The notes under the pieces are model-generated. The model searched no databases, was not told where the DNA came from, and saw only the letters and a list, made by a program, of their open reading frames with translations. The translations under genes were made by a program, and so were the position numbers. 64,000 nt of DNA, taken from NCBI GenBank assembly GCA_028564705.1, contig JAPXFQ010001662.1, forward strand, positions 4,462,001 to 4,526,000, written 5' to 3'. Below, in pieces: positions 49,536 through 59,763 of this stretch (positions are counted from its first letter, which is position 1; every line of letters begins with the position of its first letter). The stretch comes from Apricaphanius iberus (lineage: Eukaryota; Chordata; Actinopteri; Cyprinodontiformes; Aphaniidae).

Positions 49536-50736
49536 TATATTGGTAATTGTCTGCAGCTATACCACCCCACACTGAGATCCATTAGTGCCATTTAAAACGC
49601 AGCACAGGGTGAGACTGCTCCTCTGTAATTCAATAAAAGCAAGGCACAGAGATAGAGGAGGATGAAAAGGCAGGAGGCTCTCCAAAGAGCTTGACAGTGG
49701 ATCATCTGCAGTCTTTCAAGAGAATAAGCTGAAGGTGCCTCTAGCTTTTACTTTCATGCTCACCCATTTTACTGTGCTTTAGGGTACAAAATCTAACTAA
49801 GACTAGAAAGGATTTGATTATATAGAGTTCTTCACTTTTGGGAATTGGTTTGGCATGTTAGGATAAACCAGTTGAATTTTCTGAAAACTATTTTATAAAA
49901 ACACCCAATTTAATCAAATTGAACCAAATTCATTTATAGACTGAAGTCATTTGTGAAAACCAGTCTCATGGAGTTAAAAAAACAAATCCCCACTGTTCTA
50001 ATGTGAAAAAGGAAGTTGAGGATTTCAAGCAGAGATCGGGAGCATTTTCTTGCACTAGCAAAGCAATTAAAAGCAAGCTGGAGATTTTCTGTTTGGATCT
50101 CAGGAAAGAGAGACTTGAAAACTGCAATCAGTCATCAGTAACCTGCTGAGTTTCTTTTGTCTAATTACTAAAAACACAGAGTTAACTCTCTAGTTTGTGC
50201 TATACCAACTAATGACCTCAGAATTAAAAATAAATTGTCAGACAGCAGAGATAATAAAAACCTAGGGATGAATGAATGTCTAGTGCGTTTCATATTTATC
50301 TTAGTGTTGTTACTGCAAGGTTAAAGGGAGAAATTCACATGTACATATGATTATTATAAAGATATACTTAAAACAGAGAACTGAAGTCATCGTCACACTG
50401 ACAGTGTAAGCAATTTTGCAATCACCAAGGACTCCTTGAAAGGCTATTATGGTAAACGGTTATATTTCAATTACTGTGCCTATAGCATCTCCACTTGTCA
50501 CTGTTGGTTCTTCAGCTTACTCTAGAATATTGGAAGGGAGTCCCCATCAGACTATCAAACCTCAGATCCAGGTGGCGCAATTTGGTTTTCATGCTGGCCA
50601 TGGATCTTCACCCTCACAGGACTGATAAGAGTGTCATTAGTTTAATTACATACATGTTTTTGTAGATTTTAAGACGTATGAAAACGAGAGGTTATGAACA
50701 TTTGCCAAAGGTATTTTGTAGGATGGTACTGTAGGG

Positions 50737-51339
50737 TGTTGGCTCCTAGTTCCCATGCGATCGGCACTCGCTTCCGGAGAGTGTAGGGGCGCCAACATTT
50801 ACCCCGGCGGGAGTTTTCCAAAATAAAATCAGAGCTGAGAGACAGAGAGTGAAATAATGCACAGACACAGAATTTCTGTTTCACACTCATACACATCTGC
50901 AGATGGGGAACAGTCAGAACTGAGTTGAACTGAACTGAACTGAACCGTCGTATACAGGGGTGTACCATTTTTATTAAAGAAGAACAAAGAACGTAGTCAC
51001 ATGTCTATTCTCCTCCCCCTAGATTTTATTACACCAAACGTTTATTCTCAAGGTTTCCTGAGTTATCGCTGTAACCATCCGGTCTGTTTATGACTGTCTA
51101 CTCCCTACTCTGTTTCTTATCTCCGCATCCCACTTTTACAACGTGCAATAAACTTAGCCTAGAGTTTTACGACTTAAAAGCTTTTCCCCATAAACCATAC
51201 TTGACAAAACATTTCTTTACTATCATGCAAGCTAATAAAAACAGACTTTTACTTTCTGAATACTAACTAAAGATTATATAAACATATTCAATACGAGACT
51301 GTTATATAAAGTAGCCCTAAAAAATATGAAATCACGACA
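50737..51339 (-). repeat. ERV-B 3' LTR
   Basis: In element sense this is the 3' LTR. An AATAAA signal lies at 50970-50975 (TTTATT on the plus strand). The U3-proximal part 51112-51339 matches ERV-A 3528-3753 closely; the remainder, including a CpG-rich U5 end (AGTGTAGGGGCGCC), is unrelated to ERV-A. Confidence 0.9.
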
Positions 51340-51352
51340 ATTCCCTCTTTCA
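51340..51352 (-). other. ERV-B polypurine tract
   Basis: TGAAAGAGGGAAT on the minus strand abuts the 3' LTR. It is identical to the tract of ERV-A and preceded in both by an A-rich run. It lies just after the env stop codon. Confidence 0.75.
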
Positions 51353-51361
51353 ATCTTTTTT

Positions 51362-52915
51362 TTAAATAGATTGACCATTACTCTGTACTTCTCCTTCAGG
51401 CTCCAAGTGAGGGATTAACAGATATTGACCTTGCATATTATTACCAACAGCTTTGTCAATGCATTTTATGAATAATGCACGTATACATGGAATACAACAA
51501 CATCCACATAACACCATAGTCGACACAAATACTGCTAATGAAACCATTATTGACATTGCCAGAGTTTTCCATTTTCCAAACATATTATTTAACAAATTGT
51601 CCCACATTGAGGTATCTACACCTGATTGTTCTTTTAGCCTATTTGACAGTATTCTCAGTCCTTCTACTGCCCTAGTTAAATTTCCATCTGCATTAGTATT
51701 ATTAGGGATAAACATACAGCATTGATCACCAAATATTGAACAGACACCACCCTTTTCAGCTAAGAGCATGTCAACTGCTATTCTATTTTGAAAAGCCATT
51801 AAGGAGGTGGCTTTAAGTTGCTCATGTACAGCCTCAAACCCATCTCTAGTTTTAATAGAAGTTTGGATTGAATTGCAATATGTAATGTTGACTGAACCCA
51901 CTACTTTATTTCCAGGCTTATCATTTTTGAAACAAGTAAAATTATTTGGAGCAACATTACTATCAAAGAAGGGTGGGGTAGCTCTGTTATCAGCTATAGG
52001 GAATAATTTCTCCCAGTTACTACAATCCTTTACTGGATTTACACTAGACAGCAGGGAAACCAGACAAGTTGTGTTGAGCTCAACAGGTGCAGGGACCACC
52101 TTGAGAATAGGTCTGGCTCCCATGCACACAACACAATCCCGCCTCGCTTCTTGTCCTGCTTGTTCTACCATAAGCAACCAATTATTAGTGGAGCCTCCCA
52201 CACCTGTCATAATTTCAAAGTAATCGTCCACCGATGGTTCTTCTTTAATTATACTACCTCTTGCTGCTGAGGCCTGATTTTGACTTACCGAGGTGGAAGC
52301 ATTACGAGAATCTTGACAGATCATAATAGGAAATTGAACATCTTTTCCCCCTTTATAAACCCAAATTATAAAGAGAGTACAACCTTGCCCATTCTCGAGA
52401 TATTTTAAGGGGAGGATATCACTTTTAGTTAAATTAACAGTAAGAAGTAATTTATCTGCAACCTTATCCAATTTAACCAAAGGACGCATATGTTTTGCAT
52501 AAGCTGTAGTAGTGTACCTTCTCCAGTCATATCCACGGGGATCAGCAATTAAAGTGGACCAACTAGTATCTTTTTGATCATTTTTTATGTACCACAAGGG
52601 GTAGGTTTTATATTTACTTGCTTGTTTTCCCTTATAAACTAATGTATTTAAGGGAATAGTAATCACTGCAGATCGTCCTTTTGGTATGCAAAATTGAGAA
52701 AATCCACGATGTGCGGCGGAAGAGCCACACAGTGAATAGGGAGTTGATTTAGCCATTAAGTTTCTTCTCGGTCTAATTGAGTGAACTTCAACCTGTGTTT
52801 GATTTGCAGAACTATTATAGGGCCATTCACCACAACAGTAAAAGACAATATTGACCAATAACATTATGCAAATACCTGTGGTGCACAGCACCTTCTTATT
52901 TTCCCAAAGATGCAT
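51362..52915 (-). CDS. env: ERV-B env, gamma-type envelope glycoprotein
   Basis: A 517-codon frame from ATG 52915. Residues about 10-28 are hydrophobic (signal peptide). An RPRR motif at 48-51 lies close to the N-terminus. The surface part has many N-glycosylation sites and a CVVC at 261-264, like the CXXC of gammaretroviral SU. The transmembrane part has the QNR...LLAEKGG segment (376-390), CX6CC (392-400) and a membrane span at about 452-475, followed by a Cys-rich tail. CXXC plus CX6CC marks covalently linked gamma-type envelopes. Odd: I find no furin-type site or hydrophobic fusion peptide between 264 and 376, and this stretch is short for the family, so an in-frame loss is likely. It could be an inert remnant or a receptor-blocking protein; no role is proven. 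Confidence 0.88.
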   Translation of the reverse strand: MHLWENKKVLCTTGICIMLLVNIVFYCCGEWPYNSSANQTQVEVHSIRPRRNLMAKSTPYSLCGSSAAHRGFSQFCIPKGRSAVITIPLNTLVYKGKQASKYKTYPLWYIKNDQKDTSWSTLIADPRGYDWRRYTTTAYAKHMRPLVKLDKVADKLLLTVNLTKSDILPLKYLENGQGCTLFIIWVYKGGKDVQFPIMICQDSRNASTSVSQNQASAARGSIIKEEPSVDDYFEIMTGVGGSTNNWLLMVEQAGQEARRDCVVCMGARPILKVVPAPVELNTTCLVSLLSSVNPVKDCSNWEKLFPIADNRATPPFFDSNVAPNNFTCFKNDKPGNKVVGSVNITYCNSIQTSIKTRDGFEAVHEQLKATSLMAFQNRIAVDMLLAEKGGVCSIFGDQCCMFIPNNTNADGNLTRAVEGLRILSNRLKEQSGVDTSMWDNLLNNMFGKWKTLAMSIMVSLAVFVSTMVLCGCCCIPCIRALFIKCIDKAVGNNMQGQYLLIPHLEPEGEVQSNGQSI

Positions 52916-53840
52916 ACTTTCTGTTAGTGGTGTGATCCTATGTTTATTTTAACCAAGGAAGGGTGTCTGTTTTTCTTTATCTTTACCTTTAAGCAATTAT
53001 TTTATTTTATTAATTTATTTTTTATCGTTTTAACCCAATTCAATATTCTTTTAGTACAAGGCAAACTCTAGCAATTGTCACAACCTAAAAAACATTGACA
53101 GAAAACCATATCATCAAAAAAGATAATTGAAACAAAGATTTAGTAATCAAGTCAACCTAATTATGATTTAAACACCCCTTAAAATGTTTTAGCGTATTAA
53201 TACAAACTTTTATAAAACCGTAAAAACTAAGTATTATGACAAAATCCTACAAATTTACTACTTAAAAAGTCTTTGACACCCTCTTAGGCAGTGTCTAACA
53301 ATCTGCACCTGTAGAATAAAAATTGGTTAAACAACCTGTAAAAAAACAGAAAAATGATTAATAAATGTTCAGTCTTTATTATTATATTTTTTAGTCTTTA
53401 CTCTTGTTTATTCCTCCATCACCAAGCGGCTGCAAGTGGTGAGACGATTCAGTAGTGTGGGCTCTTTATTTCTTCCAATTTTTTTTAGATCGCCCTCAAT
53501 GAAATGCCAGCTACTTCATTAACTGAACATTTCCCCCAATAAAACACAAATACACAGACAGGCCCCGCCTCCTGGCTTCCTTCACCGATTGTGAAGTGGT
53601 CAAAAGCTGCTGTGTAATGTGTTAGATGTTTTGCGATCTTTCTCTTCTGTATACTCCCTCTTCGAGAAAAGCAAGCCCAAATTGCTTATCTCGCCCAATT
53701 TTGGCACATAAAGATCACACTGAATGACCACAGCAACCGGAACCAATGTTCTGGGTGGGCCAAGCCCTGCCTCCTGGCTTCGGCAGTCGATACTGCCTAG
53801 TCAGAACCGACACCACCCACTGCAGAGAGATTCCTCCAGG
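52916..53840 (-). other. pol-env spacer of ERV-B
   Basis: About 925 bp between pol and env, where many related retroviruses have overlapping frames. It is AT-rich next to env and contains two diverged GCCTCCTGGCTTC copies (about 53568 and 53766). A CACTAACAG just before the env start (about 52925) could be the acceptor for a spliced env mRNA. No frame of note. Confidence 0.5.
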
Positions 53841-56800
53841 TCAGCAGAGAGCTGCTGCAGATGAGGGACAGGAGGGGGGGTCAGGGGCCGGAGCACACTG
53901 GGACCAGTGAAACCAAGTAGAACCTGTCCCACGCAGCTGGACAGCGTGAGTCGTACGAGCAGCAACCTGGAACGGGCCAGACCAGCGAGGCTCCTGCCAC
54001 TTTCTCTTATACACCTTCAGCCAAACTCGTCCAGCCTCGGAAGCTGACGCCGCAGGTCCCTGCACGTCACGGGGAGCCGGAAGGAAGGAGGAAACCAGGC
54101 CCTTCAGCTGCTGATGATCACCTCGAGGATCTGGATCAGGATGGGGCGAAACCTGTGGTTCTCTGCCAGCCCAAGGACCAGGGAAGATCCTGCCTGTAAA
54201 CATCTCATAAGGAGTAAGACCTTTCGTCCTACAGACAGATGATCTGATGGCCATCAGAGCAATAGGGAGAGCATCTAGCCAATTAAGCCCCGACTGAGCT
54301 GAAATCTTTGCCAGCTTCAACTTTAAAGTAGAATTAGAACGCTCGACAACACCTTGCGATTGCGGATGATAAACAGTGCCGAACTTGTGGGTTATTCCCA
54401 TCTGTTCCTCAACCTGCCGGAGATGTTTATTTTTAAAATGTGTGCCATTGTCAGACCTGACCTTAGTCGGAAAGCCATGGCACGGAATCCAGTGGTTAAT
54501 CAAAGATTTCACCACCGTTTGAGAAGTCTCCCGTCTCGCAGGAAAAGCAGAAAAGCACGAGGTCAATGAATCAATAATCACTAACAGGTATCGGAAACCC
54601 CTAACAGGTGTCCCTATATCTGTATAATCGATCACGATCTCCTCGCCAGGCCTGCACAAGTCCTGGAAGGCTCCCATTTCTGGCTTAATAGTAGGCTTAG
54701 GATTAAATTGACCACACACCACACATTCACTCAAAAAACTCTTAATCATATGTGGCAGGAAAGGATGCCACCAAAAACAAAGATTACGTTTCATCTGAGT
54801 GTATGACACATGTGCCACACCATGAGCCTCCTGAAAAAGAGTGGGTTTTAACGCGGCAGGTAAAACCAAACGGCCATCAGGCCCACGCCAAAAACCATCA
54901 GCAAAAACAGCACCTCTATCCTTCCACACAGTCATCTCCTGTGGCGCAGCAGCCTGCTGTGCCAACTGCAATTCCTCAGTAAAACTGTCTGACATTTCCT
55001 GTGCTGACGTGACAATCAGCTGCGTGTGGACACGTGACAGGTAACCCGCTGCCTCTTTTGCAGCCAAATCTGCCGCAGCATTTCCACGCGCATCAACAGT
55101 GTCAGCCTTGCTGTGACCCTTACATTTAAGAACAGCAAGGTTAGCTGGCAACATGACAACATCCAAAAGTTCCATAATGTCTGCATGATGCTGTATAGGC
55201 TTACCCATAGTGGTAACAAAACCTGCTCTATTCCACTGTGGTAATTCATAATGAATGACAGAAAACCCATAATTCGAATCAGTGTAAATCGTCACATCTT
55301 TATCTCTGCCCCACTTGCATGCTTCAATAAGAGCCCTTATTTCAGCACGCTGTGCGCTCTGCTTGCCATCAAGCTTCCCTGAAGCAACAGTCTGAAATGA
55401 ATCCCCATTTTGCTCTACTATTGCAAAACCTGATCTCAACTGCCCCTGCAAATCCCTAAAACAGCAAACATCCCTGACAGAAGGATGGAGGGGTAAACAG
55501 AGAAACGCATTAGCCAAATCTATGCAGGTAAACCATTTCAAATCAGGTGTAAGAGATGCCAAAGCTGTATACGGATTGGGCGTAGCAATGGGAGGGGTTT
55601 TGAGGGCCTCATTGACAGCACGCAAATCATGTGCCATTCTGTATTTACCAGTACCTTGTTTTTCTACAGGAAGAATAGGGGTGTTATATGGAGAATCCGA
55701 TGGTTCTAAAACTCCTACTTCAAGTAACCCTGCAATAGTGTCCGCAATACCTTCCTCAGCCTGAGGTTTATGTGGATACTGCGGACGCCAAATTGGATCA
55801 GAATGTTTCATCTCAAATGTGATGGGTGTTGTATGCACTAGACCAACATCAGTGGGACCATCTGACCACAAAGAGTCAGGCACGACCTTTAATTCCTCCA
55901 CTGCATCAGGATGATCTGTTTTTTCTCTGCCATGATTTCTAGAAAGCTGCAAATGTTCCAAAAAAGTAGTGTCTGAGAGCTGCGTGTCTATTTTGTACAT
56001 CTGAGAAGAAGGAGAAAAAGAGACCGAAGGTACCTGGGTAGGAACCCAATCCTTTAATGCAACTCCCCTTTTAACCATTCCCCCCAAATCTTTAGCTTGA
56101 TGTTTTGGATGCAACAATAGCGATATGTGAGGAAGCGCTTCAGCTTCCATCATATACCATTTATGCTGCTCTGAAGTCAGATCAGCAAACAGTGCAACAC
56201 CCTCCTTCCCCACAAAGCATGGACCCGAAGCCACAGACCAAGTTTGTCCTTCAAGTTCTGTTTCAAATTTGTCCTGATACAAAGTAGGATCGCCCCTCTC
56301 ATATAGGAAGGTGACATGTAATGGGTCAGGCGGTGGAACAAAAGGCTGGAGTTCAAGCAGCCACGGCTTCCAGCATCTCAGAAATTCAGCCGCAGAAGAT
56401 TCACGTGCAGACATCGTAGTCAATCTGGCCCAGAAAATATCAGCCACTTGTGAAGTGTCATCTTTCAGCAAAAATTGACCACTCATGGTGTCACAGCAAT
56501 GTGTATGTCCATTCGGAAAAGTCACCATAAATCCATCAGGGGTACACAGGATAGTAGCACCCAGTTTGATAAGAAGATCTCTGCCTAACAAGTTGACAGG
56601 AGTGGTTTGAGCAATGACAAAAGGATGTGATAGTCTTTGACCTCCCACCGCAACAGGCAATAGTTGAGTGACAGGGAGAATCATCGGAGCCCCAGAGATG
56701 CCCATCACAGACACTGTGTTCCCATAAAAATTGACGTCTGGTAAAACTCTGTCCAGCGTGCTGAAAGTAGCACCAGTGTCCACCAAGAATGGCAATGAAT

Positions 56801-56870
56801 GTCCATATATGTCCATTGTGAGCATTGGATCCCCATTATTCCTGCTCACCAAGGTACTCTGTGGGCATTG
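53841..56870 (-). CDS. pol: ERV-B pol, internally deleted (protease, RT fragment, RNase H fragment, integrase)
   Basis: Open for 1003 codons from the TTG at 56852, and open back to the gag UGA at 56871-56873 with which it is in frame, so translation by stop readthrough is expected and no ATG is needed. Numbering from the TTG: protease with LVDTGA (Asp25) and GRDLL (90-94); the start of reverse transcriptase (about 340-472) with YRMAHDLRAVN and the first catalytic Asp (445). The frame then jumps from about 472 into RNase H, skipping the RT palm with the YXDD box, thumb and connection and the first RNase H Asp. RNase H Glu504, Asp525 and Asp595 remain. Integrase follows complete: HHCC at 677, 681, 710, 713 and D742, D801, E837, then a C-terminal domain. 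It cannot copy RNA, but the integrase and protease look intact. Confidence 0.9.
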   Translation of the reverse strand, partial: QCPQSTLVSRNNGDPMLTMDIYGHSLPFLVDTGATFSTLDRVLPDVNFYGNTVSVMGISGAPMILPVTQLLPVAVGGQRLSHPFVIAQTTPVNLLGRDLLIKLGATILCTPDGFMVTFPNGHTHCCDTMSGQFLLKDDTSQVADIFWARLTTMSARESSAAEFLRCWKPWLLELQPFVPPPDPLHVTFLYERGDPTLYQDKFETELEGQTWSVASGPCFVGKEGVALFADLTSEQHKWYMMEAEALPHISLLLHPKHQAKDLGGMVKRGVALKDWVPTQVPSVSFSPSSQMYKIDTQLSDTTFLEHLQLSRNHGREKTDHPDAVEELKVVPDSLWSDGPTDVGLVHTTPITFEMKHSDPIWRPQYPHKPQAEEGIADTIAGLLEVGVLEPSDSPYNTPILPVEKQGTGKYRMAHDLRAVNEALKTPPIATPNPYTALASLTPDLKWFTCIDLANAFLCLPLHPSVRDVCCFRDLQGQLRSGFAIVEQNGDSFQTVASGKLDGKQSAQRAEIRALIEACKWGRDKDVTIYTDSNYGFSVIHYELPQWNRAGFVTTMGKPIQHHADIMELLDVVMLPANLAVLKCKGHSKADTVDARGNAAADLAAKEAAGYLSRVHTQLIVTSAQEMSDSFTEELQLAQQAAAPQEMTVWKDRGAVFADGFWRGPDGRLVLPAALKPTLFQEAHGVAHVSYTQMKRNLCFWWHPFLPHMIKSFLSECVVCGQFNPKPTIKPEMGAFQDLCRPGEEIVIDYTDIGTPVRGFRYLLVIIDSLTSCFSAFPARRETSQTVVKSLINHWIPCHGFPTKVRSDNGTHFKNKHLRQVEEQMGITHKFGTVYHPQSQGVVERSNSTLKLKLAKISAQSGLNWLDALPIALMAIRSSVCRTKGLTPYEMFTGRIFPGPWAGREPQVSPHPDPDPRGDHQQLKGLVSSFLPAPRDVQGPAASASEAGRVWLKVYKRKWQEPRWSGPFQVAARTTHAVQLRGTGSTWFHWSQCAPAPDPPSCPSSAAALC

Positions 56871-56873
56871 TCA
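56871..56873 (-). promoter_or_regulatory. in-frame UGA between gag and pol
   Basis: The last gag codons read CAG TTT TGA CAA, and the frame continues open into protease with no shift. A stop immediately followed by C is a known leaky context for UGA. Gamma- and epsilonretroviruses use readthrough of a stop (typically UAG) at the same place. No pseudoknot was verified downstream. Confidence 0.75.
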
Positions 56874-57929
56874 AAACTGAGGCCCCCCCTGTCCTCCTTG
56901 ATAGGAGGGAGGAACCATATGCTGATTCGGAGCAAAATGTGAAGGTGGCTGACCGGGAGGAATAGCGCCCCCTCGTGTATGTGGACAGTCTTTCACCCAG
57001 TGCTCATTTGAGCCACACCTCCGACAACCGTCAGCACCTGGCTGCCCTCTTCCCAGGCCTCTATTATCACCAAACCTGGCCCTACCACGTGACCGTCCCC
57101 GAGAGTGCCATGTCCGATAAGGAGCAGCAAATGGCTGATTCGGTGCGGCTGCAGCATACATTACAGGAAAGGAAGGCAACACTGTAGCTGATCCAACAGT
57201 CGGCGCTGCTTTAGCCACCATCTGCTTCACTTTTATTGACTGATATAAGTCACTCAATTTATTCTGAGCCTCTTTTAATTGGAGCTTCAGCAAAGCAGTC
57301 TCCATTTTCTTATTCTCCGCAGCGTCCCTTAACGCAGAATCTTGAGCTTCTTGTAAATAATGTGTTATGTGTCTCTCCGATGGTTTGTAAATTCCTGAAC
57401 CATCTGATGCTCCCACTACAGGAAGCATTAAATCAGGGCCCCCATGAGTTCTGGTATTCTGATAAACCCCCTCGCCCTGGTCAACTCTCAACGTCTGTAC
57501 GTCGTTAACCTGTCCAACTGTTGCACATTCATCACGTTTAGTGGGGCCGGTACTCCCCCGAAGGTCAGCAGCCTGCCCTCGCACCAAAGATGTTAATCTG
57601 TCCTGTTCCTTAAGGACCTCATCCATCTGTTGTTGAACTTTATTTAACCTGTATTCGTGCTGCTCTATTTTCTCCATTAATCTACTATTGTATGCCAAAA
57701 ACAATTTATCAGTCTCCTGTTCTGTTTTTCTTTTAACTAATTTTAACAACTGTCTCTTCTCATCTCCACTAGCCCACCTGGGCGTCATCTTGGCCTGGAA
57801 CTGCTTCTTACATTTTGTACTGGTCCCACTAACCAAAACAGAATATAGCCTTGTAATGCCTATTAACAATTGGGCACCTAACGTGCGCCACTCCTGTGGA
57901 GCAGGAAGCAATTTATATTCGGCTGCCAT
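56871..57929 (-). CDS. gag: ERV-B gag-like protein with zinc knuckle, no capsid seen
   Basis: I start it at ATG 57929 (MAAEYKLLPAPQEW) rather than the upstream in-frame ATG at 57977, whose 16 extra residues look like untranslated sequence; that gives 352 residues. An N-terminal helical part is followed by a charged coiled-coil (about 80-125), a linker, a second helical charged segment (about 195-235), an Ala/Pro-rich stretch, an RG-rich block (RGRSRGRARF) and one CX2CX4HX4C zinc knuckle at about 302-315, as in nucleocapsid. I see no capsid domain or major homology region, and the protein is short for an orthoretroviral Gag. Coiled coil plus RG box recalls foamy-virus Gag, but env and pol are gamma-like. 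The frame ends at UGA and continues as pol. Confidence 0.8.
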   Translation of the reverse strand: MAAEYKLLPAPQEWRTLGAQLLIGITRLYSVLVSGTSTKCKKQFQAKMTPRWASGDEKRQLLKLVKRKTEQETDKLFLAYNSRLMEKIEQHEYRLNKVQQQMDEVLKEQDRLTSLVRGQAADLRGSTGPTKRDECATVGQVNDVQTLRVDQGEGVYQNTRTHGGPDLMLPVVGASDGSGIYKPSERHITHYLQEAQDSALRDAAENKKMETALLKLQLKEAQNKLSDLYQSIKVKQMVAKAAPTVGSATVLPSFPVMYAAAAPNQPFAAPYRTWHSRGRSRGRARFGDNRGLGRGQPGADGCRRCGSNEHWVKDCPHTRGGAIPPGQPPSHFAPNQHMVPPSYQGGQGGPQF

Positions 57930-59743
57930 TGAAAGTTTAAAACCAAATCCAAAATGGATTAAAATTGAAGTAGGCAATTTGTAATAACTCTGTAAATTAT
58001 TTATTTTAATTGAAAAACTATCAATTAGTAGGCCAAATTTATCCCAATATTAATGCAGTTAATAGTAAAGACAGGCAGTATTGTATTTAACCTATTTATT
58101 TTTATTCTTTATAGTGAAGTGGTTTATGTATTATTTTAGTCATATAACATTAACCTTAATAATGATTTATGCAAAGCCGAAACGAAGGAAATCTAAAAAG
58201 GTTTATAACGAACTTTTTATTTTCTCATTAATTTATTTATATACTGAGATATCAGCTGTTTTGTCTAAAACACAACGAATTTTAATGAAGTCCGGCCGGC
58301 GGCAAAACCCGCGACGGACACTTCCACGAATCACACAAAGAAATAGAATTCTCCCAATATAAAAGCAGTCTCATTTATCATTAAAACAAACCGAAAAAAT
58401 ATCTGTAAAACTCGCTTTGTAACACAATCGTAGATCGTTTTTACAAAAAAGAAGTCGACCGAATTAGCGGACCAAGTCAAACAAAATAGAACTTCCGGGT
58501 CACCATGCGGAACGGAAAAAAACAACCGGGACAAAGACGGCTAATTCTTCACTACAATGTTAAACCGAACAAACTGTACTCATAAGTAAACCAACCAAAG
58601 ACAAAAACAAAATGCCTCCAGCAGAACCACACTTCGTCTCCAAAAAACTCGAATAGCTGTTTAACCGTGTCAAACAAATACCGGTCGGAAGCTAGGCTAC
58701 CAGAATGTAGCTGTAAGCATGAGCACCCCAGCTCAATCTGAACAAAACGGTGCCGCTTCTTTACAATAAAGTTATTTTATATATATATTCTAAAGAGTTT
58801 ACTACCAGTTATCCATAACAATAGTCCTATATATGTGTTAAACAATGCTTTAGACGTGTTTACGTAAGTGTACAAGGTTGAACGCCTTTATTCCAGGCGA
58901 GACTCACACACACTGTATGTTAGCTGTAAGCTAGATATGGTGGTACTGTAACCAACCGAAAATGATACTTCCCATTATTCCTCTACAATGCCAAGCTTCT
59001 ACGTAATCTGCACAAACAGAAAACGAGGGCATCGACTAGGCGTTTAAAAATCGCAGAGGAATTATGGTTTTAGATTCAGTCAGTTAGTTCCCCTAAATGA
59101 GGAGTTTATATGAGGCCGGTGTGCAAAAAGCTACCTAGTAGCTTTCTTCCCTAGCCTCCACTCCGTCCAAGCACACCCACAATCACACCAAAAACAAGTA
59201 CAGTAATTTTACAATATTTATCAAACACTAACCTCAAACCGGGCCGACCAAAAACTGGACCCTAATCCACACTTCCACGTTTGCGATGCTCAGTCGCGCA
59301 TTTTGGAAGAAAACGCAGCCTCTCCAAAGTAATCCGTTAGCAGTCAGAGGGCTCCCGGGCCCTGCCTGCCGCTAAATTCGTTTGCCAGCCAAGGAGGTCC
59401 CAAACCAGCGTCCTGGCTGGGCCGGACGGCCACTCTCGAGCCCGATCCGCACCTTGGTCGGCCCTTAACCAAAAAAACAACACATCAACATTAAACGGAG
59501 AACGGTTAGATCAATCAATACCTATTAATTTGGTGTTAGCGCTGTTCCAGATTGATACAAAACCACCCGGGTGCTGATTTAACAAGGATCAATCCAGTCG
59601 CTCTCCGATTCTCTGTTGAACTCCAAGGAAAAAACACAAAATTACTGTAATGTCACAAACACACGCATCAACCAGTTATGCCACACTTTACTACTCACAC
59701 TCAATCTCTCCCAGCTCCGAAACAACTTAAGACCGAATTACGG
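57930..59743 (-). other. ERV-B long leader
   Basis: About 1.8 kb between the primer site and gag, unusually long and without a coding frame of interest. It holds the ERV-A-shared block (59224-59460). Like the ERV-A interior, the plus strand is A/C-rich. Confidence 0.65.
59224..59460 (-). promoter_or_regulatory. ERV-B leader block shared with ERV-A
   Basis: Counterpart of 8960-9205. In element sense it starts at ACCAAGGTGCGGATC and ends GAGGTTAGTG, a donor-like site. It is probably the 3' end of an untranslated first exon used for spliced env mRNA, and may hold packaging signals; both roles are inferred. Confidence 0.6.
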
Positions 59744-59761
59744 AGCACGCATCCTCCACCA
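59744..59761 (-). other. ERV-B primer-binding-site candidate
   Basis: Two bases inside the 5' LTR the minus strand reads TGGTGGAGGATGCGTGCT. The TGG position and two-base gap match ERV-A, but the sequence differs and I cannot assign the tRNA. Confidence 0.5.
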
Positions 59762-59763
59762 TG

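Noticed and set aside
57930..57977. Upstream gag start at 57977
   Set aside because: The extra 16 residues look like translated leader; the ATG at 57929 gives a more plausible N-terminus.
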